Assembly: GCF_900103215.1 (NCBI RefSeq)
Contig: NZ_FNGV01000007.1
Span: 1-64,000, forward strand
DNA length: 64,000 bases
Direction: 5' to 3'
From: Kriegella aquimaris
Lineage (GTDB): Bacteria; Bacteroidota; Bacteroidia; Flavobacteriales; Flavobacteriaceae
The position numbers and the translations under genes were made by a program. The notes under the pieces were generated by a model that had not been told where the DNA came from, ran no database searches, and saw only the letters and a list, made by a program, of their open reading frames with translations. Below are positions 26,762 through 36,987 of the stretch, in pieces (the stretch's first letter is position 1; every line of letters begins with the position of its first letter).

Positions 26762-27463
26762 ATGGGTTCTAAATATAAAGAACTGAAAAGAGAATGTTAC
26801 GAGGCGAATATGCAACTCAACGCCCTAGGTCTGGTTATCCATACTTTTGGGAATGTTAGTGCCGTCGATAGGGCAACGGGTGCTTTTGCAATAAAGCCCA
26901 GTGGGGTTCCTTATGAAGAACTAAATGCCGAAGATATCGTTGTGGTCGATTATGATGCCAATACCGTTGATGGAAATTTAAGGCCGTCATCAGATACCAA
27001 GACCCACGCTTTTTTATATAAGAATTGGGATGATATCGGAGGCATTGCCCATACACATGCGACTTATTCCGTGGCTTGGGCACAGGCGCAGCAGGATATT
27101 CCCATTTTTGGAACTACCCATGCCGACCATTTAACAACCGATATTCCTTGTGCCCCACCAATGAGCGACGAGCTTATTGCGGGTAATTATGAACATAATA
27201 CGGGGATTCAAATACTAGAGTGTTTTAAGAAAAAAGAGATCTCCCATACCGAAGTCGAAATGGTTTTGTTAGGAAACCATGGTCCTTTCACTTGGGGAGA
27301 AAATGCGGCCAAGGCCGTTTATAACAGTACAATATTGGAAGCCGTTGCCCAAATGGCCTATTTGACACTTCAAATAAATCCGCAAGCGTTGCGATTAAAA
27401 GATTCGCTTATAAAAAAGCACCATGATCGCAAACATGGTAAAGATGCGTATTACGGACAATAA
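26762..27463 (+). CDS. araD: L-ribulose-5-phosphate 4-epimerase
   Basis: 233-aa class II aldolase-fold epimerase. Zinc ligands are in HTHATYSVAWAQ (HxH) and the late His of VLLGNHGPFTWG; the phosphate-binding stretch is GNVS followed by KPSGVPYEEL. It converts L-ribulose-5-P to D-xylulose-5-P. Its ATG follows the araB stop codon without a gap, indicating translational coupling. Confidence 0.95.
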   Translation: MGSKYKELKRECYEANMQLNALGLVIHTFGNVSAVDRATGAFAIKPSGVPYEELNAEDIVVVDYDANTVDGNLRPSSDTKTHAFLYKNWDDIGGIAHTHATYSVAWAQAQQDIPIFGTTHADHLTTDIPCAPPMSDELIAGNYEHNTGIQILECFKKKEISHTEVEMVLLGNHGPFTWGENAAKAVYNSTILEAVAQMAYLTLQINPQALRLKDSLIKKHHDRKHGKDAYYGQ

Positions 27464-27490
27464 CTTAATTAGTACAAATAATTCGAACGT

Positions 27491-29002
27491 ATGGGGATTG
27501 ATATATCAGGAAAGGAAATTTGGTTTGTTACGGGAAGCCAGCATTTGTACGGGGCCGAAACCTTAAGGCAGGTTACTTCGAATTCTAAGGAAATTGTAAA
27601 AGGGTTGGATGCATCCAACCACATTCCAGTAAAAATCGTTTTTCATCCTACTGTCAAGACGCCAGAAGAAATAACGGATATCTGCCTTAGGGCTAGTTCA
27701 TCCAAAAATTGTATTGGTGTTATTACTTGGATGCATACCTTTTCCCCGGCAAAAATGTGGATTAAAGGGTTAAGCGTATTAACCAAGCCACTTTGCCATT
27801 TGCACACCCAATTCAATGCTGAAATACCATGGAATTCAATTAACATGGATTTTATGAACTTGAACCAATCGGCACATGGGGATCGAGAATTCGGTTTTAT
27901 GATGTCCAGAATGCGAAAAAACAGGAAAGTTATTGCAGGGCACTGGAAAAATGAACGTATACAACGCAAATTGGGTGTTTGGTCAAGGGTTGCATTAGGG
28001 TGGGACGAATTTCAGCACCTTAAAGTGGCTAGATTAGGAGACAGTATGCGAGAAGTCGCTGTGACCGATGGCGATAAGGTAGAAGCGCAGATACGATTTG
28101 GTTTTTCGGTAAACGGTTATGATGCCTCCGATGTGGTTCGATATATTGAAAAAATCTCCGAAAATGACTTAAATGGATTGTTGCAAGAATATGAAAAATG
28201 CTATGATCTGACCCCGGCGCTACAGGTGGGAGGGGAAAAAAGAGAATCTCTGGTCGATGCGGCAAAAATAGAACTGGGCCTTAGGGCTTTTTTAGAGGAA
28301 GGCGGCTTTATGGCTTTTACCGATACCTTCGAGAACTTAGGGCAACTGAAACAATTACCGGGTATAGCTGTACAGCGCTTAATGGCTGACGGGTATGGCT
28401 TTGGCGCTGAAGGCGATTGGAAAACGGCAGCGTTGCTGCGCGCCATGAAAGTAATGAACGTCGGTCTGGAAGGGGGAACATCCTTTATGGAAGACTATAC
28501 CTATCATTTTACCCCTGAAAAAGCCTATGTGATGGGATCTCACATGCTGGAAATCTGTCCATCAGTTGCCGATGAACAAGTATCCTGTGAGATACATCCG
28601 CTGGGTATCGGTGGCAAGGAAGACCCCGTTCGATTGGTTTTTAATTCGCCTGCAGGAAGCGCAATCAATGTGTCTTTGATAGATATGGGCAATAGGTTCC
28701 GGCTTATTGTCAACGAGGTAGAAGCGGTAAAACCCATGGGTGCACTTCCAAAACTACCCGTAGCAAGGGTGTTATGGGATGCCAAACCCGATTTAGAAAC
28801 TGCCGCCACTTCTTGGATTCTTGCCGGAGGAGCCCACCATACGGTATATAGCCAAGCGCTGACAACCGAATATATGGAAGATTTTGCCGAAATGGCTGGC
28901 CTCGAATTATTGGTGATCGACGCCCGTACTTCAGTTCGTGAGTTCAAGGACAAAATCAACGCCAACGAGGCGTATTATCATTTGTTTCAACGCGGTTTTT
29001 AG
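27491..29002 (+). CDS. araA: L-arabinose isomerase
   Basis: 503 aa, the standard AraA length. Family stretches are [11 protein letters not shown] at the N-terminus, [12 protein letters not shown], and the metal-site region [16 protein letters not shown] followed by [10 protein letters not shown], with a late GGAHHTVYS. It isomerises L-arabinose to L-ribulose. It is the last gene of the operon (27 bp after araD). No arabinose importer or arabinanase lies in the window. Confidence 0.95.
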   Translation: MGIDISGKEIWFVTGSQHLYGAETLRQVTSNSKEIVKGLDASNHIPVKIVFHPTVKTPEEITDICLRASSSKNCIGVITWMHTFSPAKMWIKGLSVLTKPLCHLHTQFNAEIPWNSINMDFMNLNQSAHGDREFGFMMSRMRKNRKVIAGHWKNERIQRKLGVWSRVALGWDEFQHLKVARLGDSMREVAVTDGDKVEAQIRFGFSVNGYDASDVVRYIEKISENDLNGLLQEYEKCYDLTPALQVGGEKRESLVDAAKIELGLRAFLEEGGFMAFTDTFENLGQLKQLPGIAVQRLMADGYGFGAEGDWKTAALLRAMKVMNVGLEGGTSFMEDYTYHFTPEKAYVMGSHMLEICPSVADEQVSCEIHPLGIGGKEDPVRLVFNSPAGSAINVSLIDMGNRFRLIVNEVEAVKPMGALPKLPVARVLWDAKPDLETAATSWILAGGAHHTVYSQALTTEYMEDFAEMAGLELLVIDARTSVREFKDKINANEAYYHLFQRGF

Positions 29003-29031
29003 TCCCTTGGGTTATACCTTTCCTAGTTTGT

Positions 29032-29868
29032 CTAGACTTGAGGAAGAACCATAAAAGGTACGGTTACATGAAATCCTATTTTTTTTATGACGGGTTCGAT
29101 AAAAAGTCGTTCTAAAAAGGTATGCTTGTTTTGTACCATCACCAAAAGATTTATTTTACTACTCGCTTGAAAGGCATTTACTGCACTGATGATTTCGTTA
29201 TTGGGAACTTCATGGAAAAGCGCCGTGGTGCCCAATAATTTTTCAAGTAACACTTTGTGTTTTTGCTGTTCCGTATCCAAATCTAGCCCTGTATGAACAT
29301 GCATTACGTTTATTCTAGATTGGTGGTTTTTTGCAATTACGAGAACCGGCTCAATTAGTTTTTTGGCGTACTCGATTTCATAATCGGTGGGAAACAAAAT
29401 TTCTTTAGGAGCTTCAAATTCGAAATTTGGTGGAACGGCGATTACAGGGCATTTAGCCCGTTTGATGACATGTACCGTATTGGTGCCAAATAAAATTTCC
29501 TGGGCTCCGGTGGCTCCCTTGGTTCCCATAACAACCAAATCGATTTTTTCATTCGTTACGGTCTCCGAAATCTCCCCCAGAAGGGTATTAAAGGCTGAAT
29601 GTACGATGAAGCTGTGGTTGGGGTTTTTGAATTCATCTATCAATCTATTTTTGAGATTTTCCAATTGGGTGGTGGAAGAAGTTTTTAGCACATCGCCCAA
29701 CCCAATCTGACCGGGACTCCCAATAAGGTATTCCGATTGATAAACCGCAGGAGAGTAGGTATTTAGCAAATAAAAAGTGCATTCTTCATTTTTATAGGCA
29801 AGAAGTGCATATTTAATGGCTTCGAAGGCATTATCGGAAAAATCGGTAGGACATAGAATTCGTATCAT
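29032..29868 (-). CDS. Universal stress protein, two tandem Usp domains
   Basis: 278 aa. Domain 1 (1-140) carries the ATP-binding motif G-2x-G-9x-G(S/T) as GTKGATGAQEILFGT; domain 2 (145-278) lacks it. Cytoplasmic. Members of this family act in energy starvation, hypoxia or redox stress. A TGATATTGGTCA palindrome and TAGTTTTA element lie upstream in the common class II arrangement of this island. It is the first of six two-domain Usp genes in the window. Confidence 0.9.
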   Translation of the reverse strand: MIRILCPTDFSDNAFEAIKYALLAYKNEECTFYLLNTYSPAVYQSEYLIGSPGQIGLGDVLKTSSTTQLENLKNRLIDEFKNPNHSFIVHSAFNTLLGEISETVTNEKIDLVVMGTKGATGAQEILFGTNTVHVIKRAKCPVIAVPPNFEFEAPKEILFPTDYEIEYAKKLIEPVLVIAKNHQSRINVMHVHTGLDLDTEQQKHKVLLEKLLGTTALFHEVPNNEIISAVNAFQASSKINLLVMVQNKHTFLERLFIEPVIKKIGFHVTVPFMVLPQV

Positions 29869-29889
29869 GATTTTAGATTTAAATAGACC

Positions 29890-29932
29890 TAAAACTAAGG
29901 TGTGAGAAACTTAGAAACTATGATATTGGTCA
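29890..29932 (-). promoter_or_regulatory. TGAY-N4-RTCA operator and promoter of the Usp gene at 29.0 kb
   Basis: Palindrome TGATATTGGTCA at 29921-29932. The minus-strand -7 element TAGTTTTA (plus 29890-29897, 7 of 8) ends 36.5 bp from the palindrome centre. The ATG is 22 bp further on. Confidence 0.7.
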
Positions 29933-30054
29933 GTTTGAAGAGATTGTTATCTCCATGATTATAAATTCGCTTTTATAAAGGTCCAAGCGGCAGTACCAAA
30001 ACGCTTGTTCAATAATTCCATCGATCAAATCATAGGAAAAGTATAAAGGTTTCA

Positions 30055-31107
30055 CTAACTCATAAGTTCCAAAGCTTTAAGTTTCTTGATACGTATATTT
30101 CTTCCTTCAATATCTATGAGCCCTTCTTTTTTGAATCCCGATAGGGTACGAATAAGACTCTCGGTGGCGATACCTGCTACACTGGCCAAATCGTTTCGAG
30201 AGATTTTGATATCACCTTCTTTTTGGTTATTCATGATTTCGGCAAATTGTAAAAGGGTCTTGGCAGTCTTCTTTCGAACCGAACTATACGCCATTTGTAA
30301 CAGTTGAGCTTTGGCTTCGCTTAGGTCGTTGGCTAGCAATTCCATGAGTTCCAAAGAAATATTATGGTTTTTTTCGAGGATGGTCTTTAGGTCTTCCTTG
30401 GCAATGGCGGCAAGTTCTACCGTCTCAAGGGCCGTAGCCGATTCTTGATGCGGTATATTTTTCATTACCGATGTAAACCCTAAGAAATCATCGGCTCTAT
30501 ATAGTGATGTGGTAAGCTCCTTACCATCAGCATCCATACAATGGCATTTGACGACCCCTTTTAATATTAAAAATATTTTATGTGAGTGCATGCCTTCTTG
30601 ATACACCATTTCTCCCTGTTCGAAGTTTACAATTTCCCCATTATCATCAAAAAAGTTCTTCAGTTCGTGCAATGTGCGCATTTCATCTTCTGAAAACTCA
30701 GGGGTTTTCGTCATTTCTCCAGACATGCGATTTAACAGTTGTGTCTTTGCCAATCGACTCTCAATAGCGCTGATAAGGTCTTCTTCGTCGAAAGGTTTTG
30801 TTAGGTAATCGTCTGCGCCAAGATCCATTCCTCTCCTAATTTCTTTATGTTCCGTTTTTGCGGAAAGAAAAATAAAGGGAATGTGTTGGGTTTCTGGAGC
30901 ATTCGAAAGGTTTTCTAGTACGCCGTAACCATCTACTTCGGGCATCATGATATCGCAAATAATAATATCAGGAAGTTTCTGCTTCGCCGTTTCTATCCCA
31001 ATTTTTCCATTTGGGGCCGTTAAAACGGAATAGCCAGAAAGCTCCAAAAGTTCTTCTGTATTTTCCCGTAACGCCCTGTCGTCCTCAATCAATAAAACTG
31101 TTTTCAT
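30055..31107 (-). CDS. Receiver-CRP fusion transcription factor
   Basis: 350 aa in three parts: receiver domain 1-120 (phosphoacceptor Asp52 in CDIMMPEVDG, Lys104), cyclic-nucleotide-binding-like beta-barrel about 150-265, and Crp/Fnr winged HTH about 285-345. The recognition helix reads ATESLIRTLSGF, keeping the Glu316 and Arg320 that in CRP and FNR contact the G of a TGA core. The FNR cysteine cluster is absent (only Cys51, 188, 190), so the signal should come by phosphorylation. It lies 3 bp after a PAS histidine kinase gene, its evident partner. It is the best candidate to bind the TGAY-N4-RTCA sites of the island. Confidence 0.9.
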   Translation of the reverse strand: MKTVLLIEDDRALRENTEELLELSGYSVLTAPNGKIGIETAKQKLPDIIICDIMMPEVDGYGVLENLSNAPETQHIPFIFLSAKTEHKEIRRGMDLGADDYLTKPFDEEDLISAIESRLAKTQLLNRMSGEMTKTPEFSEDEMRTLHELKNFFDDNGEIVNFEQGEMVYQEGMHSHKIFLILKGVVKCHCMDADGKELTTSLYRADDFLGFTSVMKNIPHQESATALETVELAAIAKEDLKTILEKNHNISLELMELLANDLSEAKAQLLQMAYSSVRKKTAKTLLQFAEIMNNQKEGDIKISRNDLASVAGIATESLIRTLSGFKKEGLIDIEGRNIRIKKLKALELMS

Positions 31108-31110
31108 ACA

Positions 31111-32625
31111 CTAGTTGGTATTAAGTTTTTTTGGGATATTAACAATAAAGGTCGAGCCTTTGTTTTCTTCACTAAAAAAATCAAGGGTAGCCCCTAAATT
31201 CTCCAGATGTTGCTTGGCAATGTTCAGCCCTATACCCGTGCCTTGGGTCAATAATGCATTTTCCGCTCTAAAATAGCGGTTGAATATATGTTTTTGGTCA
31301 CTTTTTGGTATACCCATACCCGTATCGACAATCTTTAACGATAATTTGTCAATATCTTTTTCCACCAAAATATCTATTGTGGAATCTTCGGGGGAGTACT
31401 TAATGGCGTTGTGAATTAAATTAGAAAGTACGAGCTCCAAAGTCTTTTCATCGAAGGCTATGAGAATATCATCAATATCTTCAGGATATCGTATTCGTTG
31501 TCCGTTCTTGAGAAGCATATTGGCATTATAAATCACTTCATTGACAATTTTACTCAACGGAAAAGTTTCGATTTTATAATTGATTTTACCTGACGCCAAG
31601 CGCTCTACCGATAGAAAATCATTTAAGATGGTATCTAAATATTTAACCTTGTTCTGAATGGTAGCTACGTGCTTGTCGCGCTTTTCTTGTTGGTCGGCCG
31701 TGGTATATTTGCCAAGTAGCGTAACCGATGTCAATATAGCACTGAGCGGTGTTTTGAATTCATGGGATACTAAAGATAGGAACCGGGTCTTTAATTCGTT
31801 CAGTTCTTTTTCTTTGATTAAGGCATCCCTTAATTGTTTGGTACGCTCTTCGACGGTTTTCTCTAGTTTTTGGGTGTAGTTCGTTCGTTCGGTAATATCG
31901 AGAATAATAGCCACAAAAGCGTTTCTATCGCCCACTGCAGAGGGCTGAAGATGAACTTCTACAGGATAAGTAGAGCCATCTTTTCTGCCATGTAACGTCT
32001 CGAATTTTAATTTGTCCTCCTTGCCTTCCTGAAGGGGTGCGATGAGATTTAGGAATTCCGATCTTTCGAACTCAGGTTTGATGTCAAAAGGAGCCATTGT
32101 CATCAGCTCCTCTATACTATAGCCTATGTTGCGCTGTGCTTCTTTGTTGACATTGGTAAAAAGTAACGATTCGGCGTCAAAAACATAAATTTCGTTCAGC
32201 GATTCATCAAAAATACGGGCCCAATGGCTAAGTTCCCTTTCCCTTGCCTTGCGCTCGGTGATATCAATGATAAGGGCCATTATGTAAGTCGAACCAAAAA
32301 GTTCAAATGGGTTTAAACCGGCCTCTAGTGCAAACTCCTCACCATTCTTACGAATACCGTATAAATCACGCCCATGTCCCATTTGACGTTTTTCACTCTT
32401 TTTGACAAAACTGTCGACATGGTGGCCGTGGTTCTTCAGATACCTTTTGGGAATAAGCGTATCTAAATGCTTGCCGATAAGTTCATTTTTATCGTAGCCG
32501 AACATTTGCTCTGCAGAAGAATTGGTCGCTGTTATAAACTGTTCGGTGTTGACAACGATGATGCCTTCAGACACACCCTCGGAAAGGAGATTGAATATGT
32601 TATTGTTTTTTTCGAAAACCTGCAT
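31111..32625 (-). CDS. PAS-PAS sensor histidine kinase
   Basis: 504-aa soluble kinase. Two PAS/PAC units (about 10-125 and 130-255; note IIVVNTEQFITATNSSAEQMFGY and YVFDAESLLFTNVNKEAQRNIGY), a coiled linker, HisKA with FLSLVSHEFKTPLSAI, and HATPase_c with NLIHNAIKYSPED, VDTGMGIP and GTGIGLNIAKQHLENLGA. No heme-binding or Cys motif is obvious. It is encoded immediately upstream of the receiver-CRP protein, and the two probably form one signalling system. The 161-bp region shared with divergent upp has no TGAY-N4-RTCA site. Confidence 0.93.
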   Translation of the reverse strand: MQVFEKNNNIFNLLSEGVSEGIIVVNTEQFITATNSSAEQMFGYDKNELIGKHLDTLIPKRYLKNHGHHVDSFVKKSEKRQMGHGRDLYGIRKNGEEFALEAGLNPFELFGSTYIMALIIDITERKARERELSHWARIFDESLNEIYVFDAESLLFTNVNKEAQRNIGYSIEELMTMAPFDIKPEFERSEFLNLIAPLQEGKEDKLKFETLHGRKDGSTYPVEVHLQPSAVGDRNAFVAIILDITERTNYTQKLEKTVEERTKQLRDALIKEKELNELKTRFLSLVSHEFKTPLSAILTSVTLLGKYTTADQQEKRDKHVATIQNKVKYLDTILNDFLSVERLASGKINYKIETFPLSKIVNEVIYNANMLLKNGQRIRYPEDIDDILIAFDEKTLELVLSNLIHNAIKYSPEDSTIDILVEKDIDKLSLKIVDTGMGIPKSDQKHIFNRYFRAENALLTQGTGIGLNIAKQHLENLGATLDFFSEENKGSTFIVNIPKKLNTN

Positions 32626-32786
32626 ATCTCAAATTTAAAGTTTTTAAACGTATTATCATCATATTGCCTCACCCTAATGGACCATATTTTACATGTTATT
32701 GAAATGACACTGCTACAATAATGAAATCTGTAATGGTAGCCTGTAACTTTATTGAAATCAGTATCTTTAAATAAATTCGATACCAA

Positions 32787-33440
32787 ATGATTATTCATGA
32801 TTTAGGAACTGCAAATTCGCGATTAGCTCAATTTGTAAAGGAAATAAGGGATAAGGAAATTCAAAAAGACAAGATGCGGTTTCGAAGGAATATTGAGCGC
32901 ATTGGCGAGGTATTGAGCTACGAATTGAGCAAGACGCTAAGTTATGACGATGAAATTGTCGAAACGCCCTTGGGAAGGAAAGCAATGTTATTACCCAATG
33001 ATAAACTGGTACTCTGTTCCATTTTACGAGCGGGTCTGCCGTTACATCAGGGAGTGCTAAATTATTTTGATGATGCCGAGAATGCATTTATTTCTGCCTA
33101 TCGTGATCATCATGATGGAGAAGATGCCTTTGAGGTTATTGTGAAATATTTAGCTTCCCCTTCTTTAGCCGATAAAACATTAATACTCTGTGATCCGATG
33201 CTGGCAACGGGTCGCACCTTGGAAAATGTACTGAGTGCATTTAAAAACCATGGCAAACCAAAACAAATACACATCATTTCGGTAATTGGTGCTACTGAAG
33301 GAATTGAGCACCTCATAAACGTTTTTCCTGAAACCACACACTTATGGATTGCCGCCATTGATCCAGAATTAGACAGTAGAGGGTATATTCTACCAGGAAT
33401 AGGCGACGCGGGAGATTTGGCGTTCGGGGAAAAACTATAA
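32787..33440 (+). CDS. upp: Uracil phosphoribosyltransferase
   Basis: 217-aa type I PRTase. The PRPP loop is LILCDPMLATGRTLENVL, and the C-terminal uracil-binding region is YILPGIGDAGDLAFG. It salvages uracil to UMP. It is divergent from the PAS kinase and converges on the P-type ATPase gene with 12 bp between them. No stress operator was found upstream. Confidence 0.95.
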   Translation: MIIHDLGTANSRLAQFVKEIRDKEIQKDKMRFRRNIERIGEVLSYELSKTLSYDDEIVETPLGRKAMLLPNDKLVLCSILRAGLPLHQGVLNYFDDAENAFISAYRDHHDGEDAFEVIVKYLASPSLADKTLILCDPMLATGRTLENVLSAFKNHGKPKQIHIISVIGATEGIEHLINVFPETTHLWIAAIDPELDSRGYILPGIGDAGDLAFGEKL

Positions 33441-33452
33441 TCTGATTATGGC

Positions 33453-35954
33453 TTACCGCTTTTTTAATCTTCGGTACATTTTTACGAATTCGTACCAAAG
33501 TACGGAAACACCCCCAGCAAATAAAGAGACCAGCAATTGATTTGCATTTAAAGTTGTGAACTCAAAGAACTGGGTCAAGGGTGGCACAAAAAGTAACAAG
33601 GCGGCCATGACAATCGTGATTCCGATGATTATAGGAACCAGTTTGTTTTTATATTTAAGCGTGGTGATTATCGAAAAATAAAAGGAACGATTGACCAAGG
33701 TCAAAAAGATATTTGCCCAGATCAAGACCATAAAAACCATGGTTCTCGTAATAGATTCATCAAAATTCTGTAGCACGGCATATTGATATACCGATAGCGC
33801 TCCCATAGTAATAGCTAGCCCCTGAACTATGCTGGTTACCAGCTCCTTAAACTTAAAAAACGTATTCGTAAATGGCCTTGGTTTTTGCACCATGGTGTTT
33901 TTTTCCATCGGTTCGTTCTCATAAGCTATAGAACAGGTAGGCCCCATAATCAATTCCAATAAAATAACATGGGAAGGTGAAAATATGGTGGGGTAGACCC
34001 ATGCCAAAGCCAGGGGAATAAACACCGTTAAAATGATGGGTATGTGAATCGAGATGATATACTGAATTGCCTTTTTAAGGTTGGCATAGATTTTTCGACC
34101 CATGGCAATAGCATCCGCTATTTTAGAGAGGTCATCGTCTACCAAGTTCAATGAAGCGGCCTGTTTCGCGATTTCCGTTCCTTTTTTACCCATCGCAATG
34201 CCAATATGTGCAGCCTTAAGTGCGGGTCCGTCGTTTACACCATCACCCGTCATGGCCACAATTTCGTTATTTGCTTTTATAGCATTGATGATACGCAATT
34301 TAGCCTCGGGAAACATTCTCGTGAACACGTAGGTATTTTTGACCGTTTGTTGCAGTTCAGCGTCAGTCAATTGCATCAGTTCATCGCCTGAAATGCCCTT
34401 TTCATAATATTTAAAATCGATTTCCTTGGCTATAGCAGCTGCCGTTGCCGCATTGTCGCCGGTTACCAGTTTGACATCGATTCCGGCCTTGTCAAAATCT
34501 TTGAGTACGGTTCGTATGTTTTCTTTCGGTGGGTCATAAAATGCAACGATCCCCTTAAATTCAAAATGAAAGTCTTGTTGCTTTTTGGGAAAATCCGTGC
34601 CCTCAAAATGACTCGTTCCTACACCTAGTAGACGGTACCCTTCTTTGCCTAAAATTCTTACGTTTTCTAAAATCAGTTCTTTGCCTTCTACGGTTAGGTT
34701 CGAAATAGCTAGAAAAGCTTCCGGTGCTCCCTTGGCCGCGATAATGCGATGACCGTTTGCATCTTCAAAAAGATGCGTCATCATTGGTGGTTTACCGCCT
34801 AAGGGGTATTCATGAACCATGGTATAGTTCGGTCGTTCATCAATGGGAGCCAATTTTGAATAGGCTTCATGTAAGGCTATTTCCATTGGGTCGAAGGGAA
34901 TGGGTTCGCTTGCCCACATCGCAGAAGTTATCAACTCTTTTTCTTCGGAAGCCAATTCCTCTTTGGTCGAGCTAATTTTTTTTAAGTCCAGCGTATAAAC
35001 CTTGACTAAACTCATCTTATTTTGGGTAAGGGTACCCGTCTTGTCCGTGCAAATAACGGTTGCACTTCCCAATGTTTCCACAGTCTTCATTTGTTTGACC
35101 ACGATACCCATTTTCATGAGTCGCCAAGACCCCAAAGCCATAAAAGTGGTAAAGGCAACAGGAATTTCTTCGGGGAGAATACTCATCGCCAAGGTAAGGG
35201 CCTTGAGTAGGCTGTCTAAAAAATCGTACGACCTAAAATAATTAATGCCCCAGACCAAGAGGAAGGTAAGAACTCCGGCAATGGCCATTTTCTTTACAAA
35301 GTCTGATATCTGTCGCTCGAGTGGCGTTTTCTCCGTTTGAATCGATTCGAGGCTTTTTCCAATTTTACCCAGTTGTGTTTTATCGCCGATAGCGGTGACG
35401 GTAATAATCGCCATTCCGCTTGCTACTGAAGTGCCGCGATGGATAAGATTATCAGACTTGCCTGCATCTTTGGATACCGAAAGGGCTTCTCCGGTTAGAA
35501 TGGATTCATTGACCGAAAAATCGTTTGAATATACAATGGGGCCATCGGCCGGTATGGTTTCGCCTTCAGCTACCATTAGGCTGTCGCCGATGACGAGTTC
35601 TTCGTTGGGTATCTCTACAACTTCGCCATTTCGGATAGCAGTACAGTTTGGTTGGGTAAGGCTTTTAAGCTTTTCAAGCGCCTTTTGACTTCTAGAATCT
35701 TGATAGAGCGATATGGAGCCAACCAATAGTATCGCAGTAACCATAAAAATACCATCGCCAAAATTGCCGCTAATGAAATAAATACCGGAAGTCACCAATA
35801 GTAAAATGACCATCGGTTCTTTAAGAATGCCCTTGATAGCCTCTAAAATTTTGTTCTCTTTTTTGCCGGTAAGGGTATTTGTTCCGTAGGTTTCTCTTGA
35901 TTGGGTTACCTCAGAATCGGTCAACCCCTTGATTCCAAAATTATCTACGGACAT
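33453..35954 (-). CDS. P-type cation-transporting ATPase (P2-like)
   Basis: 833 aa. TGEA actuator motif at 154-157, phosphorylation motif DKTGTLT at 304-310, hinge TGDGVNDGPALKAAHIGIAMG, and membrane helices at about 45-90, 225-275 and a C-terminal block from about 640. The M4 ion-site motif is PEEIP (261-265) where Ca2+ pumps have PEGLP, so Ca2+ is likely but not certain. There is no N-terminal metal-binding domain, excluding a Cu/Zn pump. The upstream class II operator places it in the stress regulon, as CtpF is in the mycobacterial dormancy regulon. Confidence 0.88.
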   Translation of the reverse strand: MSVDNFGIKGLTDSEVTQSRETYGTNTLTGKKENKILEAIKGILKEPMVILLLVTSGIYFISGNFGDGIFMVTAILLVGSISLYQDSRSQKALEKLKSLTQPNCTAIRNGEVVEIPNEELVIGDSLMVAEGETIPADGPIVYSNDFSVNESILTGEALSVSKDAGKSDNLIHRGTSVASGMAIITVTAIGDKTQLGKIGKSLESIQTEKTPLERQISDFVKKMAIAGVLTFLLVWGINYFRSYDFLDSLLKALTLAMSILPEEIPVAFTTFMALGSWRLMKMGIVVKQMKTVETLGSATVICTDKTGTLTQNKMSLVKVYTLDLKKISSTKEELASEEKELITSAMWASEPIPFDPMEIALHEAYSKLAPIDERPNYTMVHEYPLGGKPPMMTHLFEDANGHRIIAAKGAPEAFLAISNLTVEGKELILENVRILGKEGYRLLGVGTSHFEGTDFPKKQQDFHFEFKGIVAFYDPPKENIRTVLKDFDKAGIDVKLVTGDNAATAAAIAKEIDFKYYEKGISGDELMQLTDAELQQTVKNTYVFTRMFPEAKLRIINAIKANNEIVAMTGDGVNDGPALKAAHIGIAMGKKGTEIAKQAASLNLVDDDLSKIADAIAMGRKIYANLKKAIQYIISIHIPIILTVFIPLALAWVYPTIFSPSHVILLELIMGPTCSIAYENEPMEKNTMVQKPRPFTNTFFKFKELVTSIVQGLAITMGALSVYQYAVLQNFDESITRTMVFMVLIWANIFLTLVNRSFYFSIITTLKYKNKLVPIIIGITIVMAALLLFVPPLTQFFEFTTLNANQLLVSLFAGGVSVLWYEFVKMYRRLKKR

Positions 35955-35971
35955 ATTGGTGTTATTTAGGA

Positions 35972-36014
35972 TAAAAGTAGGTTCAAAAAAAATGGTACGA
36001 ACTGATTTTTATCA
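35972..36014 (-). promoter_or_regulatory. TGAY-N4-RTCA operator and promoter of the P-type ATPase
   Basis: Palindrome TGATTTTTATCA at 36003-36014. The minus-strand -7 element TACTTTTA (plus 35972-35979, 7 of 8) ends 36.5 bp from its centre. The ATG is 18 bp downstream. Confidence 0.65.
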
Positions 36015-36103
36015 TTTTCAAGTAGCTAGCTCCTTCCGATTGATTGTATTTAGATTTTCAAATTGATAGGGATGCCTTTAGGATACTGCGCGATTTTTTG
36101 TTT

Positions 36104-36868
36104 TTAAATATCGATTTCAAGACTGATAGGGCAATGGTCGGAGCCGTAAACATCGGACAAAATCGTTACATCTTTTATCTTTTCGACCAAAATTTCACTT
36201 ACCAGGAAATAATCGATACGCCAGCCGGTATTGCGTTCCCGCGCTTTGAAACGATAGCTCCAGTAGGTATAGGCTACCGTATCGGGATACAAATGCCGAA
36301 AAGAATCAACAAAGCCGGAATTGATAAAATTATCCATACCGTCGATTTCAATTTGGGTATACCCAGCGGTTTTGTTATAGTTTGATTTATCGTTCTTTAA
36401 ATCGATTGCCCTGTGCGCAACATTAAAATCACCACAGGCAATAACGGGCTTGGTCTTTTCGAGGTTCTTCAAGTAGTTCAAAAAATCGGCATCCCATTGT
36501 TTTCGATATTCCAAACGTTCTAGTTTTTGTCCCGAATTGGGCACATAAACGTTCACAAGATAGAAATCTTCATATTCGGCGCATTGCACACGCCCTTCCA
36601 AATCATGATCGGCAATACCTATGTCATGTACAAGGTCGAGGGGTTTTATTTTGCTCAACAAAGCCGTTCCCGAATATCCTTTTCTATCGGCCGAATTATA
36701 GGCGATTTGATATTTTTTTAAAGGGGAAAGGGTAGTGGCGACTTGATCGTCTTGCGCCTTGGTCTCCTGTAGACAGAGAATATCGGGGGACATCTCCTCG
36801 ATTTTTTCAAAAAAATCCTTTTTTACGGCTGCACGTATGCCGTTAACATTCCATGAAATAATGTTCAT
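36104..36868 (-). CDS. xth: Exodeoxyribonuclease III / AP endonuclease
   Basis: 254-aa EEP nuclease of the ExoIII class. Signatures: SWNVNGIRA (Asn), LCLQETKAQ (metal Glu), GDFNVAH (Asp-Asn), RIDYFLVS, and the terminal GSDHCPI with the catalytic Asp-His. It repairs abasic sites and trims 3' ends. It is a monocistronic housekeeping gene between the ATPase and a secreted propeller protein. Confidence 0.93.
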   Translation of the reverse strand: MNIISWNVNGIRAAVKKDFFEKIEEMSPDILCLQETKAQDDQVATTLSPLKKYQIAYNSADRKGYSGTALLSKIKPLDLVHDIGIADHDLEGRVQCAEYEDFYLVNVYVPNSGQKLERLEYRKQWDADFLNYLKNLEKTKPVIACGDFNVAHRAIDLKNDKSNYNKTAGYTQIEIDGMDNFINSGFVDSFRHLYPDTVAYTYWSYRFKARERNTGWRIDYFLVSEILVEKIKDVTILSDVYGSDHCPISLEIDI

Positions 36869-36987
36869 CGCTACTTATTTTAAGAAACAAGACCCCTTAA
36901 GAAATCCGAGATTAAAGATAAGATATCGGAGGTGTAAAAAAAAATGATGTGTGGTGATATCGGCCAGGTTAAACAGCATTTATTTCA

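Noticed and set aside
17757-32672. Shared 13-mer ATATTGCCTCACC at two places
   Set aside because: A 13-base identity is expected many times by chance in a window of this size; surrounding sequence differs.
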